13,970 bases of DNA from Treponema sp. (GCA_031288575.1 JAITRD010000240.1:1-13970), one strand, 5' to 3'. Shown: positions 1 to 6,308, counted from the stretch's first letter. Notes: a model not told the origin generated them from the letters alone. Program-made: numbers and translations.

Positions 1-1121
1 GCGGCGGCGATGCGCTGCACCTCCCTGAACTGCTCGGTGGTATCGTAACTAACCGGCTCTTTCAAACTGGAAAGAAAATTTCCCTGCTTGAGATAATCGG
101 TGTAATTATCCCTCCTGAAGAAATAGCGGATAAAACTGTAGATCACCTCCGTCTTGGCGGGATTCCTCTGGGCCGCCGCGCTAATGGCCCAGCCCGCGGC
201 GGTAGGCCCGCCGGTTAGGTTGTATTTGCCCCTGTTGTCGGGCAGGGCGAAGAATCCGAATTCAAACCGGGGATCCGCCTCGCTGATCTGCTGGAACGCG
301 AAGGGCCCTATGTAGTACATGGCCGCCTGTCCGCTTACCAGGATGGAAGGGCACTGGCCTTCCCCGGTGGAGGCCCAGCCTTTTTCAATGTAGCCCTTCC
401 GGAAAAGCTCGGTAAGCCCCGTCATGGCGGCCTTTACCTCCGGGTCCGTATAGTGAACCTTGCCGGCATAGCGGCTGGCTATCCAGTCCGGGTCCTTCGC
501 GGCCACGTTGTTGAGCCAGAAGTAGCTCCACCAGAATCCTATATGCCAGATATCGCTGCCCCCCACCACAATGGGCGCTATGCCCGCGGCCTTAAGGCGC
601 TCGCAGACGGCCAGGAAATCGCCGTAGGTTCTGATGTTCCCCGGATTGATCCCAAGCTGGTTGAACGCCTTTTTGCTGTACACCACCCCGGTAGGGTAGG
701 ATTCATCAATGGGAGCGGTGTACACCTTGCCGTTGAAAGGCATAGTGTACTGGAACATACTCTGGATGTCGGCGGGCAGTTCCCCCAGCTTTCCCGCCCT
801 GGCAAAGAGGGGAGTGTCCCGCATCTCGATGAGGTCGGGAAATTCGCCCACCGCGTCCAGGGTACGGATCGCGTCAAGGTAAGACCCCTCGTTGCTGAGT
901 TTTTCCACCAGGGTTACATCGGGGTTTTCCCTCATGAATCCCTCAACCCTGGCGTGCATCAGATCGGCGGTTAGCTGGTTGCCCGTGGCGTAGGTAATAG
1001 TGATGGTAAGGGGCCCGTTTGCCTCGGAAGCCCTGGCCGCATCCTGGGCGCCGCGGGCGAGGATCGATGCGGCACAGAAAACCAGAAAAAAAACAACAAA
1101 CAAACTGCGGATACGTTTCAT
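1..1121 (-). CDS. Extracellular solute-binding protein (family 1, sugar-type ABC importer), 3' end cut by window
   Basis: Reading leftwards from an ATG at 1121-1119, an uninterrupted frame of 373 codons runs off the left edge, so the C-terminus is missing. A GGAGG ribosome site lies 6 nt before the ATG. The N-terminus is a signal peptide: basic MKRIR, then a hydrophobic run to about residue 22. There is a Cys at residue 16, but the preceding LVF is a poor lipobox, so lipoprotein status is uncertain. The mature part has the periplasmic-binding pattern of family-1 sugar binders: an early beta strand (LTITITYATG, about 38-47), EFPDLIEM near 93-100, a segment YTAPIDESYPTGVVYSKKAF, and a late TGGPTAAGWAIS motif typical of these proteins. 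It would capture a sugar or oligosaccharide outside the membrane and deliver it to an ABC permease. The permease genes would lie beyond the left edge. The substrate cannot be told. The codon choice looks richer in AGG (Arg) and in G/C-ending codons than in the neighbouring genes. Confidence 0.9.
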   Translation of the reverse strand, partial: MKRIRSLFVVFFLVFCAASILARGAQDAARASEANGPLTITITYATGNQLTADLMHARVEGFMRENPDVTLVEKLSNEGSYLDAIRTLDAVGEFPDLIEMRDTPLFARAGKLGELPADIQSMFQYTMPFNGKVYTAPIDESYPTGVVYSKKAFNQLGINPGNIRTYGDFLAVCERLKAAGIAPIVVGGSDIWHIGFWWSYFWLNNVAAKDPDWIASRYAGKVHYTDPEVKAAMTGLTELFRKGYIEKGWASTGEGQCPSILVSGQAAMYYIGPFAFQQISEADPRFEFGFFALPDNRGKYNLTGGPTAAGWAISAAAQRNPAKTEVIYSFIRYFFRRDNYTDYLKQGNFLSSLKEPVSYDTTEQFREVQRIAA

Positions 1122-1146
1122 ACCCTTCCTCCGGAAAAATTAGGTG

Positions 1147-1178
1147 ATCTTTGAAAGCCCCGGCGGGCTTTCAAAGAT
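1147..1178 (-). promoter_or_regulatory. Perfect 14-bp inverted repeat at the predicted transcription start of the solute-binding protein gene
   Basis: The arms 1147-1160 and 1165-1178 are exact reverse complements around a 4-nt centre (CGGC). The repeat begins at the predicted +1 of the promoter at 1212-1184. It could be a repressor operator covering the start site, or a 5'-terminal mRNA hairpin protecting the transcript or attenuating it (TTTTT lies shortly after it on the minus strand). A substrate-responsive operator would suit a sugar-uptake gene, but this is inference. Confidence 0.6.
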
Positions 1179-1183
1179 AATCT

Positions 1184-1212
1184 ATTCTAAAGACCCTTTT
1201 GAGGACTGTAAA
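1184..1212 (-). promoter_or_regulatory. Sigma70-type promoter of the solute-binding protein gene
   Basis: On the minus strand TTTACA (1212-1207) and TAGAAT (1189-1184) are separated by exactly 17 nt. The predicted transcription start is near 1176-1178, about 55 nt before the ATG at 1121. It is seen by eye only. The spacing and both hexamers are good matches. Confidence 0.65.
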
Positions 1213-1391
1213 CCGGGGGATTTGAGAAAAAACGCGGTAAAATTGAGATCCCGCCGCCGGTACCACCGAAACTTGTTTTGTGCTACCGGCTATCTTAACC
1301 GCGCAGAAGACGTAATGGTCCCCTGATGCCTACCCATCCAGGGTAAGATTTTTACATGAGGAGTCGCGTCTCCGGCCATAATCTTGCCGGC

Positions 1392-2222
1392 TCACTCCTG
1401 GGCAGCCCTTCCGCCCGGATTTTCCAGGGCATCCTTTTCAATGGTCAGATACTGCAAAAGAATGGGATATTTGGTTAATAATTCGCCGTATTTGGCCAGT
1501 TCGTCAAAACGGAGTTGGGAACTTAAACGCATTTCCGCCGCCTGGGTAAGATCGGCGTGCAGGTATTCCCGCTGGCGGGCCAGATAATCTTCATAAAGAG
1601 AACGAACCGAATAATAGAGGGCAAAATCGGGAAAACGGGCCACCCGGATAACACAAGAAAAACCGTCAATCCTTGGAAAGGCCTTTGCCACATCACCCTC
1701 AAGCTGAGGAAGCCTTCCCGAGCTGAAAATCTCCCCGGCATTTTTTTCTTCTTCCGCATAATTCCGCAGCCGCCGGATAATAAACGCCTCAAGGGAATCC
1801 GCCAAAATTTCCTCAAAGGCATCCAGATCCGCTTGACCGGCAATATTCCGCTCCCCAATGAGGGATATCAAGGCATCGGGCTTAAGGCTGAAGGAAAAAA
1901 GGGCGGACAATTCATAGGAAAAATCCCCCTCCAGCCCCGCGAGGGATGCATAGGTATCTCCCGAAGGCAAAACCCCCCGGGTTTCAATGGACCGGCTCAT
2001 GTTATTCAGGGCAAAACTTTGGATGGTTACATTGGCAGGAATCAATTTATACCAAACCCAGCGGAATTCGCCCTCCCGGATCAAACGGTCATCTATGCCA
2101 TGGGTTTTTGAGCGCATTATTCCATAAAAGCCCGGCGGAACCCTAAACTGGGCCCAGCCCGCAAAAAAACCCGCCCCGGCCAAGATAATTAAAAATATAA
2201 ATATCCCGATTATTTTTTTCAT
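1392..2222 (-). CDS. Membrane-anchored SPFH/band-7-like protein, function unknown
   Basis: This 276-residue protein starts at the ATG at 2222-2220, preceded by a GGAAAGG ribosome site. The open frame extends further upstream to 2387, but that part would overlap the divergent gene and lacks a ribosome site before the long hydrophobic start, so I reject it. Residues 4-23 form one hydrophobic segment after MKK, either a signal anchor or an N-terminal transmembrane helix. The next stretch (VPPGFYGIMRSKTHGIDD, then EGEFRWVWYKLIPANVTIQSF) follows the opening pattern of SPFH/prohibitin domains: a pG-x-yGv strand, a sT-GGid turn and a G-x-f-W strand. The middle (about 130-160) is acidic and helical. 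The C-terminus is a mixed helical tail without further membrane segments. SPFH proteins often scaffold membrane proteases or microdomains. No such partner is adjacent, so the role here is unknown. The family assignment is by pattern only. Confidence 0.6.
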   Translation of the reverse strand: MKKIIGIFIFLIILAGAGFFAGWAQFRVPPGFYGIMRSKTHGIDDRLIREGEFRWVWYKLIPANVTIQSFALNNMSRSIETRGVLPSGDTYASLAGLEGDFSYELSALFSFSLKPDALISLIGERNIAGQADLDAFEEILADSLEAFIIRRLRNYAEEEKNAGEIFSSGRLPQLEGDVAKAFPRIDGFSCVIRVARFPDFALYYSVRSLYEDYLARQREYLHADLTQAAEMRLSSQLRFDELAKYGELLTKYPILLQYLTIEKDALENPGGRAAQE

Positions 2223-2310
2223 ACTACCTTTCCAGAATAGCATACCGGCTTCTATTATTATAGTATGATAATCCATGAAAAATGGTTTAGCAATAAGGAG
2301 AACCCAGGGA
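2223..2310. promoter_or_regulatory. Divergent AT-rich promoter region
   Basis: Between the minus-strand SPFH-like gene and the plus-strand membrane protein lies an AT-rich stretch with a perfect TATAAT on the minus strand (2262-2257), followed directly by TATGAT on the plus strand (2264-2269). No convincing -35 box was found for either direction. The two -10 boxes would place transcription starts near 2250 (minus) and 2276 (plus). The plus-strand start would lie after the ATG at 2275, which favours the later start codon at 2311. Confidence 0.4.
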
Positions 2311-2664
2311 ATGAGAATTTCCCGGACTGAAAAAAAAACTGTTATCGCAATCCTGGTTAAACGGACCGTCTCCTTTTTCTTCGGCATGTGTTTTTTAACC
2401 CTCTTTTTTTACGGCATTGGAACTACCCAGGGGTTTATGGATATAACCCAGCTTCTGCTTTTGCGTTTGTCTATTGTATGGGGGCTCTTTCTGGGAGTCG
2501 GATCCCTTTACGGCATTATTTTGACCTTTTGGCTGGCCCGGAAGGGATGGAAATTCCTTTATGTCCGGGGGCTCGGCGCATATATTTTTTTAGGCATCTT
2601 CGGCGTCCTGGTGGCGGCCGCGGCGGCTTTAATTATCGTTACTGCGGGAGGAAATGAAATTTGA
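2311..2664 (+). CDS. Small integral membrane protein with three predicted TM helices
   Basis: This 117-residue protein starts at the ATG at 2311, 10 nt after AAGGAG (2295-2300). An upstream in-frame ATG at 2275 has no ribosome site. The sequence has a basic, polar N-terminus (MRISRTEKK) and three hydrophobic segments at about residues 19-38, 47-72 and 86-110, with short charged loops (ARKGWK). I do not recognise a family. Its stop TGA overlaps the TTG start of the chorismate mutase gene by the sequence TTGA, so the two are translationally coupled. That is the only clue to its role. Confidence 0.7.
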   Translation: MRISRTEKKTVIAILVKRTVSFFFGMCFLTLFFYGIGTTQGFMDITQLLLLRLSIVWGLFLGVGSLYGIILTFWLARKGWKFLYVRGLGAYIFLGIFGVLVAAAAALIIVTAGGNEI

Positions 2665-3044
2665 GGGGGGAAAAACATCTTGCTGCCCTGCGGGGGGCAA
2701 CCCGGTGCAGGAATGAAGCGGAGGACATTGCGGCCCAGGTTACCGCCCTGTACCGGGAACTGCTCCGGGAGAATCAGCTTGCGGAAAGGGATATCCTATC
2801 CCTTATTTTTTCGGTAACCGAAGATCTGGACACGCAAAATCCCTCCGCCGCCTTGCGCCGGGCCGGTTTTGCCCAAGATTTAGCTCTTTTTACGGTCCAG
2901 GAGGCCCGGATGAAAAACGCCCCCAAGGGGATCATCCGGGTCCTTATCCACGGATATCTTGAGGAGGGGATCAAGCCTTGCCATGTCTACCGGAACGGGG
3001 CGGAAATTTTACGGCCCGATTGGGCTTCAAAGCCTCCAAGCTAG
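2661..3044 (+). CDS. aroH: AroH-type monofunctional chorismate mutase
   Basis: This is a 127-residue protein of the trimeric AroH class, which rearranges chorismate to prephenate on the route to phenylalanine and tyrosine. The start is TTG at 2661, the first possible start after an in-frame TGA at 2655. GGGAGG at 2646-2651 lies 9 nt before it. Visible family signatures are RGAT (11-14, Arg11 corresponding to B. subtilis Arg7), NEAEDI, ELLRENQL, IFSVTEDL (49-56), NPSAALRRAGF (60-70), VQEARM with the active-site Glu81 (family Glu78), IIRVLIHGY with Arg93 (family Arg90), then VYRNGAEILRPD containing the C-terminal Tyr110 and Arg118 that close the site. The length fits the family (about 120-127). 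The gene is coupled to the preceding membrane protein and is not among other aromatic-pathway genes here. A cysteine (Cys16) sits where many members have a Thr/Val in the RGATT motif region; the catalytic residues are intact. Confidence 0.9.
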   Translation: MRGEKHLAALRGATRCRNEAEDIAAQVTALYRELLRENQLAERDILSLIFSVTEDLDTQNPSAALRRAGFAQDLALFTVQEARMKNAPKGIIRVLIHGYLEEGIKPCHVYRNGAEILRPDWASKPPS

Positions 3045-3066
3045 GGGATTTTATGATTAACACGCC

Positions 3067-3095
3067 TTGACGCGCGGCGGGGCATATTATATCAT
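3067..3095 (+). promoter_or_regulatory. Promoter of tRNA-Thr
   Basis: TTGACG (3067-3072), a 17-nt GC-rich spacer and TATCAT (3090-3095) lie just before the tRNA. The expected start near 3102 is 6 nt before the mature tRNA 5' end at 3108. Confidence 0.75.
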
Positions 3096-3107
3096 ATTAT
3101 TCCTAAC

Positions 3108-3181
3108 GCCATCTTAGCTCAGTTGGCTAGAGCGCGTGACTTGTAATCTCGAGGTCCCCGGTTCAATTCCGGGAGATGGCT
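3108..3181 (+). tRNA. tRNA-Thr (anticodon TGT)
   Basis: The cloverleaf folds by eye. The acceptor arms are GCCATCT (3108-3114) and AGATGGC (3174-3180) with discriminator T3181. The D arm is GCTC/GAGC. The anticodon loop CTTGTAA (3140-3146) has TGT at 3142-3144 and reads ACA. The T arm is CCCGG/CCGGG with loop TTCAATT. CCA is not encoded. The anticodon stem CGTGA/TCTCG carries a U-U mismatch at its third pair (positions 29-41), which is unusual. Confidence 0.95.
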
Positions 3182-3247
3182 TGCTGAGGCGGATCGGGCA
3201 GATTGAGAAAAAAATTTTGAAAAACAAGGTAAAAAACAGTATGGTAC

Positions 3248-3276
3248 TTGATAAATGAGCGCTATTAAGGTATAAA
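3248..3276 (+). promoter_or_regulatory. Promoter of tRNA-Tyr
   Basis: TTGATA (3248-3253) and TATAAA (3271-3276) are separated by 17 nt. The predicted start near 3283 leaves a leader of about 26 nt before the tRNA at 3309. The tRNA therefore seems to be transcribed independently of tRNA-Thr. Confidence 0.75.
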
Positions 3277-3308
3277 CTTTATGGGCTTTTTTTAAAGTAG
3301 TAAAAACC

Positions 3309-3390
3309 GGGGAGTTTCCAGAGCGGTCAAATGGGGCAGACTGTAAATCTGTTGGCTCAGCCTTCGAAGGTTCGAATCCTCCACTCCCCA
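3309..3390 (+). tRNA. tRNA-Tyr (anticodon GTA)
   Basis: The acceptor arms are GGGGAGT (3309-3315) and ACTCCCC (3383-3389) with discriminator A3390. The anticodon loop CTGTAAA carries GTA at 3343-3345. It has the long variable arm of bacterial tRNA-Tyr and a T arm around GGTTCGAATCC. The length is 82 nt and CCA is not encoded. Confidence 0.96.
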
Positions 3391-3396
3391 AAAAAG

Positions 3397-3420
3397 GCGG
3401 TTTTCCGAAAAGAAAACCGC
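3397..3420 (+). terminator. Hairpin after tRNA-Tyr, probable terminator
   Basis: A perfect 9-bp stem GCGGTTTTC (3397-3405) / GAAAACCGC (3412-3420) with a 6-nt loop begins 6 nt after the tRNA. The downstream T-tract is weak (AGTTGTTTCC), so termination may be imperfect. Confidence 0.6.
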
Positions 3421-3452
3421 AGTTGTTTCCTGGTAAAGATTTGAAGGGTTTA

Positions 3453-3508
3453 GCCCGCCTCTCTAAATGTTGCGAAAGGGGAGGGCGGGCGAATCCTCCG
3501 CCTTCCCC
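3453..3508 (+). other. Two mutually exclusive hairpins with a partial tRNA-Tyr-like 3' end
   Basis: GCCCGCC (3453-3459) can pair with GGCGGGC (3484-3490). Alternatively GGGGAGGGCGG (3478-3488) can pair with CCGCCTTCCCC (3498-3508), with one G-U pair and a 9-nt loop. The two pairings share bases, so only one can form. The stretch CGAATCCTCC (3490-3499) followed by CCCCAAAA also repeats the 3' end of the tRNA-Tyr gene. The stretch may be a decayed tRNA copy or a leader element of the next gene. No T-run follows. Confidence 0.35.
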
Positions 3509-3575
3509 AAAACCCCCTTGGAACAGCCTCCCTTGCAAAACTTTCGCCGTTGTTGTAAAAATTATTATCATAATC

Positions 3576-4016
3576 ATGCCAAAAAAGCCTTTTTATGCGG
3601 AGGGACTCCGTTTTTCCTGCACCCGCTGTTCAGCCTGTTGCCGGTACGAACCGGGATATGTTTTTCTGACCGAAAAAGACGTTGCTATTCTGGCGGCGGC
3701 GCTAAAAATGAGCTATAATGATTTTATTAAGGCTTTTTGCCGGTGGGTGCCCGCTGCCGGAGGTCAGGAGTGTTTGTCCCTTAAGGAAAAGTCTAATTAT
3801 GATTGTGTTTTTTGGAACCAGGGCTGTTCAGTCTATGACGCCCGTCCTCTGCAATGCAGGGTCTTCCCCTTTTGGCCGTCCATGCTGGAGTCCGCCGGAA
3901 TTTGGGAAAACGCGGATTGCCCCGGCATGGGAAAAGGAGTTTTACATAGCATGGCGGATATAGAAAGCCATTTAAAGGAACAAGCGGGAGAACCGGTTAT
4001 TTCAAAGATAAGCTGA
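3576..4016 (+). CDS. YkgJ-family Cys-cluster protein (putative zinc/iron-chelating domain)
   Basis: From the ATG at 3576 the protein has 146 residues. It carries the YkgJ/UPF0153 signature: FSCTRCSACCRYEPG with C15, C18, C21 and C22 (CxxCxxCC), a downstream LTEKD motif, then DCVFWNQGCSVYDARPLQCRVFPFWP with C77, C84 and C94 in the family's C-x6-C-x9-C spacing. Family members are presumed to bind a metal, but no reaction is established. The start has no recognisable ribosome site. The frame is open upstream to 3423, but that part crosses the hairpins and lacks family similarity. A weak promoter-like pair (TTGCAA 3533-3538, 17 nt, TAAAAA 3556-3561) would give a very short leader. It begins a run of same-strand genes and lies 15 nt before the hydrolase gene, so the two are probably co-transcribed. 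Confidence 0.85.
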   Translation: MPKKPFYAEGLRFSCTRCSACCRYEPGYVFLTEKDVAILAAALKMSYNDFIKAFCRWVPAAGGQECLSLKEKSNYDCVFWNQGCSVYDARPLQCRVFPFWPSMLESAGIWENADCPGMGKGVLHSMADIESHLKEQAGEPVISKIS

Positions 4017-4031
4017 CGGCGAGGGGCGTAG

Positions 4032-4973
4032 ATGCACATCCGTTTTTGGGGTGTCCGCGGGTCCCTGCCGGCTCCGCAGCTGCCATCCCAGATAAAAAGT
4101 AAAATATCCGCTATATTGGAACGCTTAACGGCGGCAGACATTGAGAGCCCTGAAAGCCGGGAACGCTTTCTTGCGGAGCTTCCGCCTTGGCTTTTCGGGA
4201 CGGTCGGGGGGAATACCCCCTGCATTACGGTTCATACGGACACCCTGCCGGGTCCCCTGGTTTTTGACGCCGGTTCGGGAATCCGGGAGATGGGAATTGC
4301 CCTGTCCCGGGAAAAACCGAAGCCTTCCTCCTACCGGGTGTTTTTTTCCCATTTTCATTGGGATCATCTCCAAGGTTTGCCCTTCTTTAATCCCGCCTAT
4401 GATCCCGGGGTACAGATCGATTTTTATGCCCCCCTGAATAATTTGGAGGCCGCCCTTTATGGACAGATGGCCCCGCCTTATTTTCCGGTCTCTATGGAAT
4501 CCATGGGGGCAAAAAAAAATTTCCATATTATAAGCGACAAATTGTTTTTTGACGGGGTGACGGTTTCCTGCAAGAAAATGAATCATCCCGGTGATTCCTA
4601 CACCTATCTGGTGGCGGACGGGAAGCACCGTTTTGTCTATGCCACCGATGCGGAATTATCCGCCGCGGATTTTATTAAAAACGAAGAAAACGCCGCTTTT
4701 TTTGAAAAAGCTGACCTTGCGGTGATTGATTCCCAATACACCCTGGGAGAAGCGATTGAAAAATACAACTGGGGGCATAGCGCCTTTAGTATGGCCGTGG
4801 ATTTTGCCGCCAATTGGGGGATAAAGCACCTGGTGCTTTTCCACCATGATCCTGCCTATGATGACCGGAAATTATTTAATATCCTCCAATCTGCCCGCTG
4901 GTATATGGAACGGATGAATGTCAAAGGCATAAAGCTCTCCCTTGCTACGGAAGGCCAAGAGATAAAGTTATAA
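4032..4973 (+). CDS. Metallo-beta-lactamase-fold hydrolase
   Basis: This 313-residue cytoplasmic protein of the MBL superfamily starts at an ATG preceded by GAGGGG. It opens with RFWGVRGSLPAP, and GGNTPC at 59-64 is a hallmark of the phosphodiesterase-like branch. The metal ligands visible are the HxHxDH motif H107-F-H109-W-D111-H112, then NHPG with H185, ATDAE with D206, and the late WGHS (H249) and FHHD (H271/H272). The full set for a dinuclear zinc site therefore appears intact. The fold relates it to PhnP-like cyclic phosphodiesterases and RNase Z-like enzymes. The actual substrate (cyclic nucleotide, nucleic acid or other phosphodiester) cannot be told. It lies 15 nt after the YkgJ gene and 5 nt before the next small ORF, so it is probably one operon with them. 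A similar gene precedes mltG-dnaG-rpoD in other treponemes (recalled, not checked). Confidence 0.88.
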   Translation: MHIRFWGVRGSLPAPQLPSQIKSKISAILERLTAADIESPESRERFLAELPPWLFGTVGGNTPCITVHTDTLPGPLVFDAGSGIREMGIALSREKPKPSSYRVFFSHFHWDHLQGLPFFNPAYDPGVQIDFYAPLNNLEAALYGQMAPPYFPVSMESMGAKKNFHIISDKLFFDGVTVSCKKMNHPGDSYTYLVADGKHRFVYATDAELSAADFIKNEENAAFFEKADLAVIDSQYTLGEAIEKYNWGHSAFSMAVDFAANWGIKHLVLFHHDPAYDDRKLFNILQSARWYMERMNVKGIKLSLATEGQEIKL

Positions 4974-4978
4974 TTTTT

Positions 4979-5179
4979 ATGGGAAATTTTTTGCAGGACG
5001 GAATATTATTAGCTCCGGAGGATTGTAAAATCCTCTTTTCGCTGCTCAAAAGGCATGAAAATGCCCTCCTTGCGCCGGAACGGGATATCCTTTTAAGGAT
5101 AGAAAGAATCCTTTACGGGCATCTGTCCATTCAGGATATTGAAAATTTGCTCCCTTCCCCCCGCGAAGGATATTGGTAG
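4979..5179 (+). CDS. Small hypothetical protein (66 aa)
   Basis: The ATG lies 5 nt after the stop of the hydrolase gene. There is no clear ribosome site, so it may depend on translational coupling. The predicted product is soluble and mostly helical with no Cys and no membrane segment: MGNFLQDGILLAPEDCK has one Cys at residue 16, and the rest is Leu/Glu/Arg-rich (SLLKRHENALLAPERDILLRIERI in two overlapping heptad-like helices). It ends before an intergenic region with a hairpin and a promoter-like pair. I do not recognise a family. The placement in a tight gene row and ordinary codon use support it as real. Confidence 0.55.
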   Translation: MGNFLQDGILLAPEDCKILFSLLKRHENALLAPERDILLRIERILYGHLSIQDIENLLPSPREGYW

Positions 5180-5199
5180 ACGAAACTTGCCGATTATCG

Positions 5200-5235
5200 T
5201 TATCCTTTGATTATAAAGGATAAGGATGATAATAT
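5200..5235 (+). promoter_or_regulatory. Hairpin and promoter-like pair before mltG
   Basis: A perfect 9-bp inverted repeat TTATCCTTT (5200-5208) / AAAGGATAA (5215-5223) overlaps a candidate -35 TTGATT (5207-5212). TAATAT (5230-5235) follows after 17 nt. The start would be near 5242, 18 nt before the mltG ATG. An operator over the -35 box, or a weak terminator of the preceding genes, are both possible. Confidence 0.45.
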
Positions 5236-5259
5236 TTTAACCGGATAATTGAGGTAAGG

Positions 5260-6303
5260 ATGCTCCCTTTGTGCCGCCGGATTATAGGATTGTTCGGCCT
5301 TTTTTTAGGATTAGGCCTGTTATTTTCCGCCGCCCTTCTGGGGGGAATTGCCTGTTTTAACGCCCCGCCGAAAGAAATTCCGCCCGGAACCGGCGGTTTG
5401 GTAATTTTTGAGGTCCGGAAGGGTGAAAGCGCCCAATCCGTGGGGCAGCGGCTTGAGGAAAAGGGAATTATCAAAAACCGGCATTTCTGGTATCTCCTGG
5501 CCCGCCTTGATAAGGAATATCTAAAAGCCGGCACCTATAGCCTGGAAATTCCGGCGACGCAGATGGAAATTCGTGCGGTCCTTAAAACCGGGCGGCAGCT
5601 CCTGCAGCGGGTTACCATTCCCGAGGGGGCAACCCTTAAAAAAACCGCCCGCCTGCTTGCGGAAGCGGAAATATGTGACGAAGAGGCCTTCCTTGCCGCG
5701 GCGGCGGACCGGGATATCCTTTCCTTGTACCAAATTCCCGGATTAACCATGGAGGGCTACCTTTATCCGGACACCTATCTTTTTCCCCGGGACTATCCGG
5801 CTTCCCGGGTAGTGGCCGCTATGGCGGATACTTTTTTTGCCCGCCTGGCCGATATTTGGAAAGACGCCGTATCCATAAGCCCGGAAGAGCTGAACCGCCG
5901 GGTTATTATCGCCTCCATCGTGGAACGGGAATACCGGATGGACGAGGAGGCTTCCTGGATGGCGGGGGTCTTTTATAACCGCCTGAAGATAGGCATGGCC
6001 CTCCAGTCCTGCGCTACCGTAGAATATGTCATTACCGAGATCCAGGGGAGGCCCCATCCGGAGGTGCTCTATACCCGGGATACGGAAATCCGGGATCCCT
6101 ATAATACCTACCTGCGTTCCGGCCTGCCTCCGGGGCCTATTTCCTCCCCTGGAAAGGTGGCTTTACAAGCGGCCTTTAACCCGGTAGAAAGTGATTATCT
6201 CTATTTCCGCCTGGTAGATCCCGTTTCGGGGCGGCATTATTTTTCAAAAACCCTGGACGATCATATCCAGGCGGGGGTTTTATATGTGAAGGGGAACTCC
6301 TAG
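5260..6303 (+). CDS. mltG: Endolytic murein transglycosylase MltG (YceG-like)
   Basis: MltG cleaves nascent glycan strands at the outer face of the cytoplasmic membrane and so helps set glycan chain length. The 347-residue protein starts at the ATG at 5260, just after GAGGTAAGG. It has one N-terminal membrane anchor (about residues 8-32). A LysM-like segment follows (FEVRKGESAQSVGQRLEEKGII, with GTYSL near 91). The catalytic YceG domain shows EGYLYPDTY (165-173), IASIVEREY with the predicted catalytic Glu222, VFYNRLKIGMALQSCATVEY (237-256), and YNTYLRSGLPPGPISSPG (281-298). The length is normal. It begins a compact group with dnaG, whose ATG is 5 nt after the mltG stop, and rpoD. It was formerly annotated as aminodeoxychorismate lyase-like, which is not its function. 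Confidence 0.95.
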   Translation: MLPLCRRIIGLFGLFLGLGLLFSAALLGGIACFNAPPKEIPPGTGGLVIFEVRKGESAQSVGQRLEEKGIIKNRHFWYLLARLDKEYLKAGTYSLEIPATQMEIRAVLKTGRQLLQRVTIPEGATLKKTARLLAEAEICDEEAFLAAAADRDILSLYQIPGLTMEGYLYPDTYLFPRDYPASRVVAAMADTFFARLADIWKDAVSISPEELNRRVIIASIVEREYRMDEEASWMAGVFYNRLKIGMALQSCATVEYVITEIQGRPHPEVLYTRDTEIRDPYNTYLRSGLPPGPISSPGKVALQAAFNPVESDYLYFRLVDPVSGRHYFSKTLDDHIQAGVLYVKGNS

Positions 6304-6308
6304 GCGCC

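Noticed and set aside
453..974. Open frame on the plus strand across the solute-binding protein gene
   Set aside because: It is antisense to a clear signal-peptide-bearing protein with a ribosome site and promoter. Its translation shows no family features.
1256..1290. 7-bp inverted repeat GCCGGTA/TACCGGC between the two minus-strand genes
   Set aside because: The stem is short with a 21-nt loop and no T-run, so it is likely chance.
2223..2387. N-terminal extension of the SPFH-like protein up to 2387
   Set aside because: It would overlap the divergent gene and its promoter region, has no ribosome site at its ATG, and would put an odd hydrophobic piece before the proper MKK-hydrophobic anchor start.
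3423..3575. Longer N-terminus for the YkgJ-type protein
   Set aside because: It runs through GC-rich hairpins and tRNA-like sequence and reads as low-complexity Pro/Arg. The family motif begins shortly after the ATG at 3576.
3119..3577. 152-codon open frame on the minus strand across both tRNA genes
   Set aside because: It is the complement of two well-folded tRNAs with their own promoters. No ribosome site or family pattern is present.
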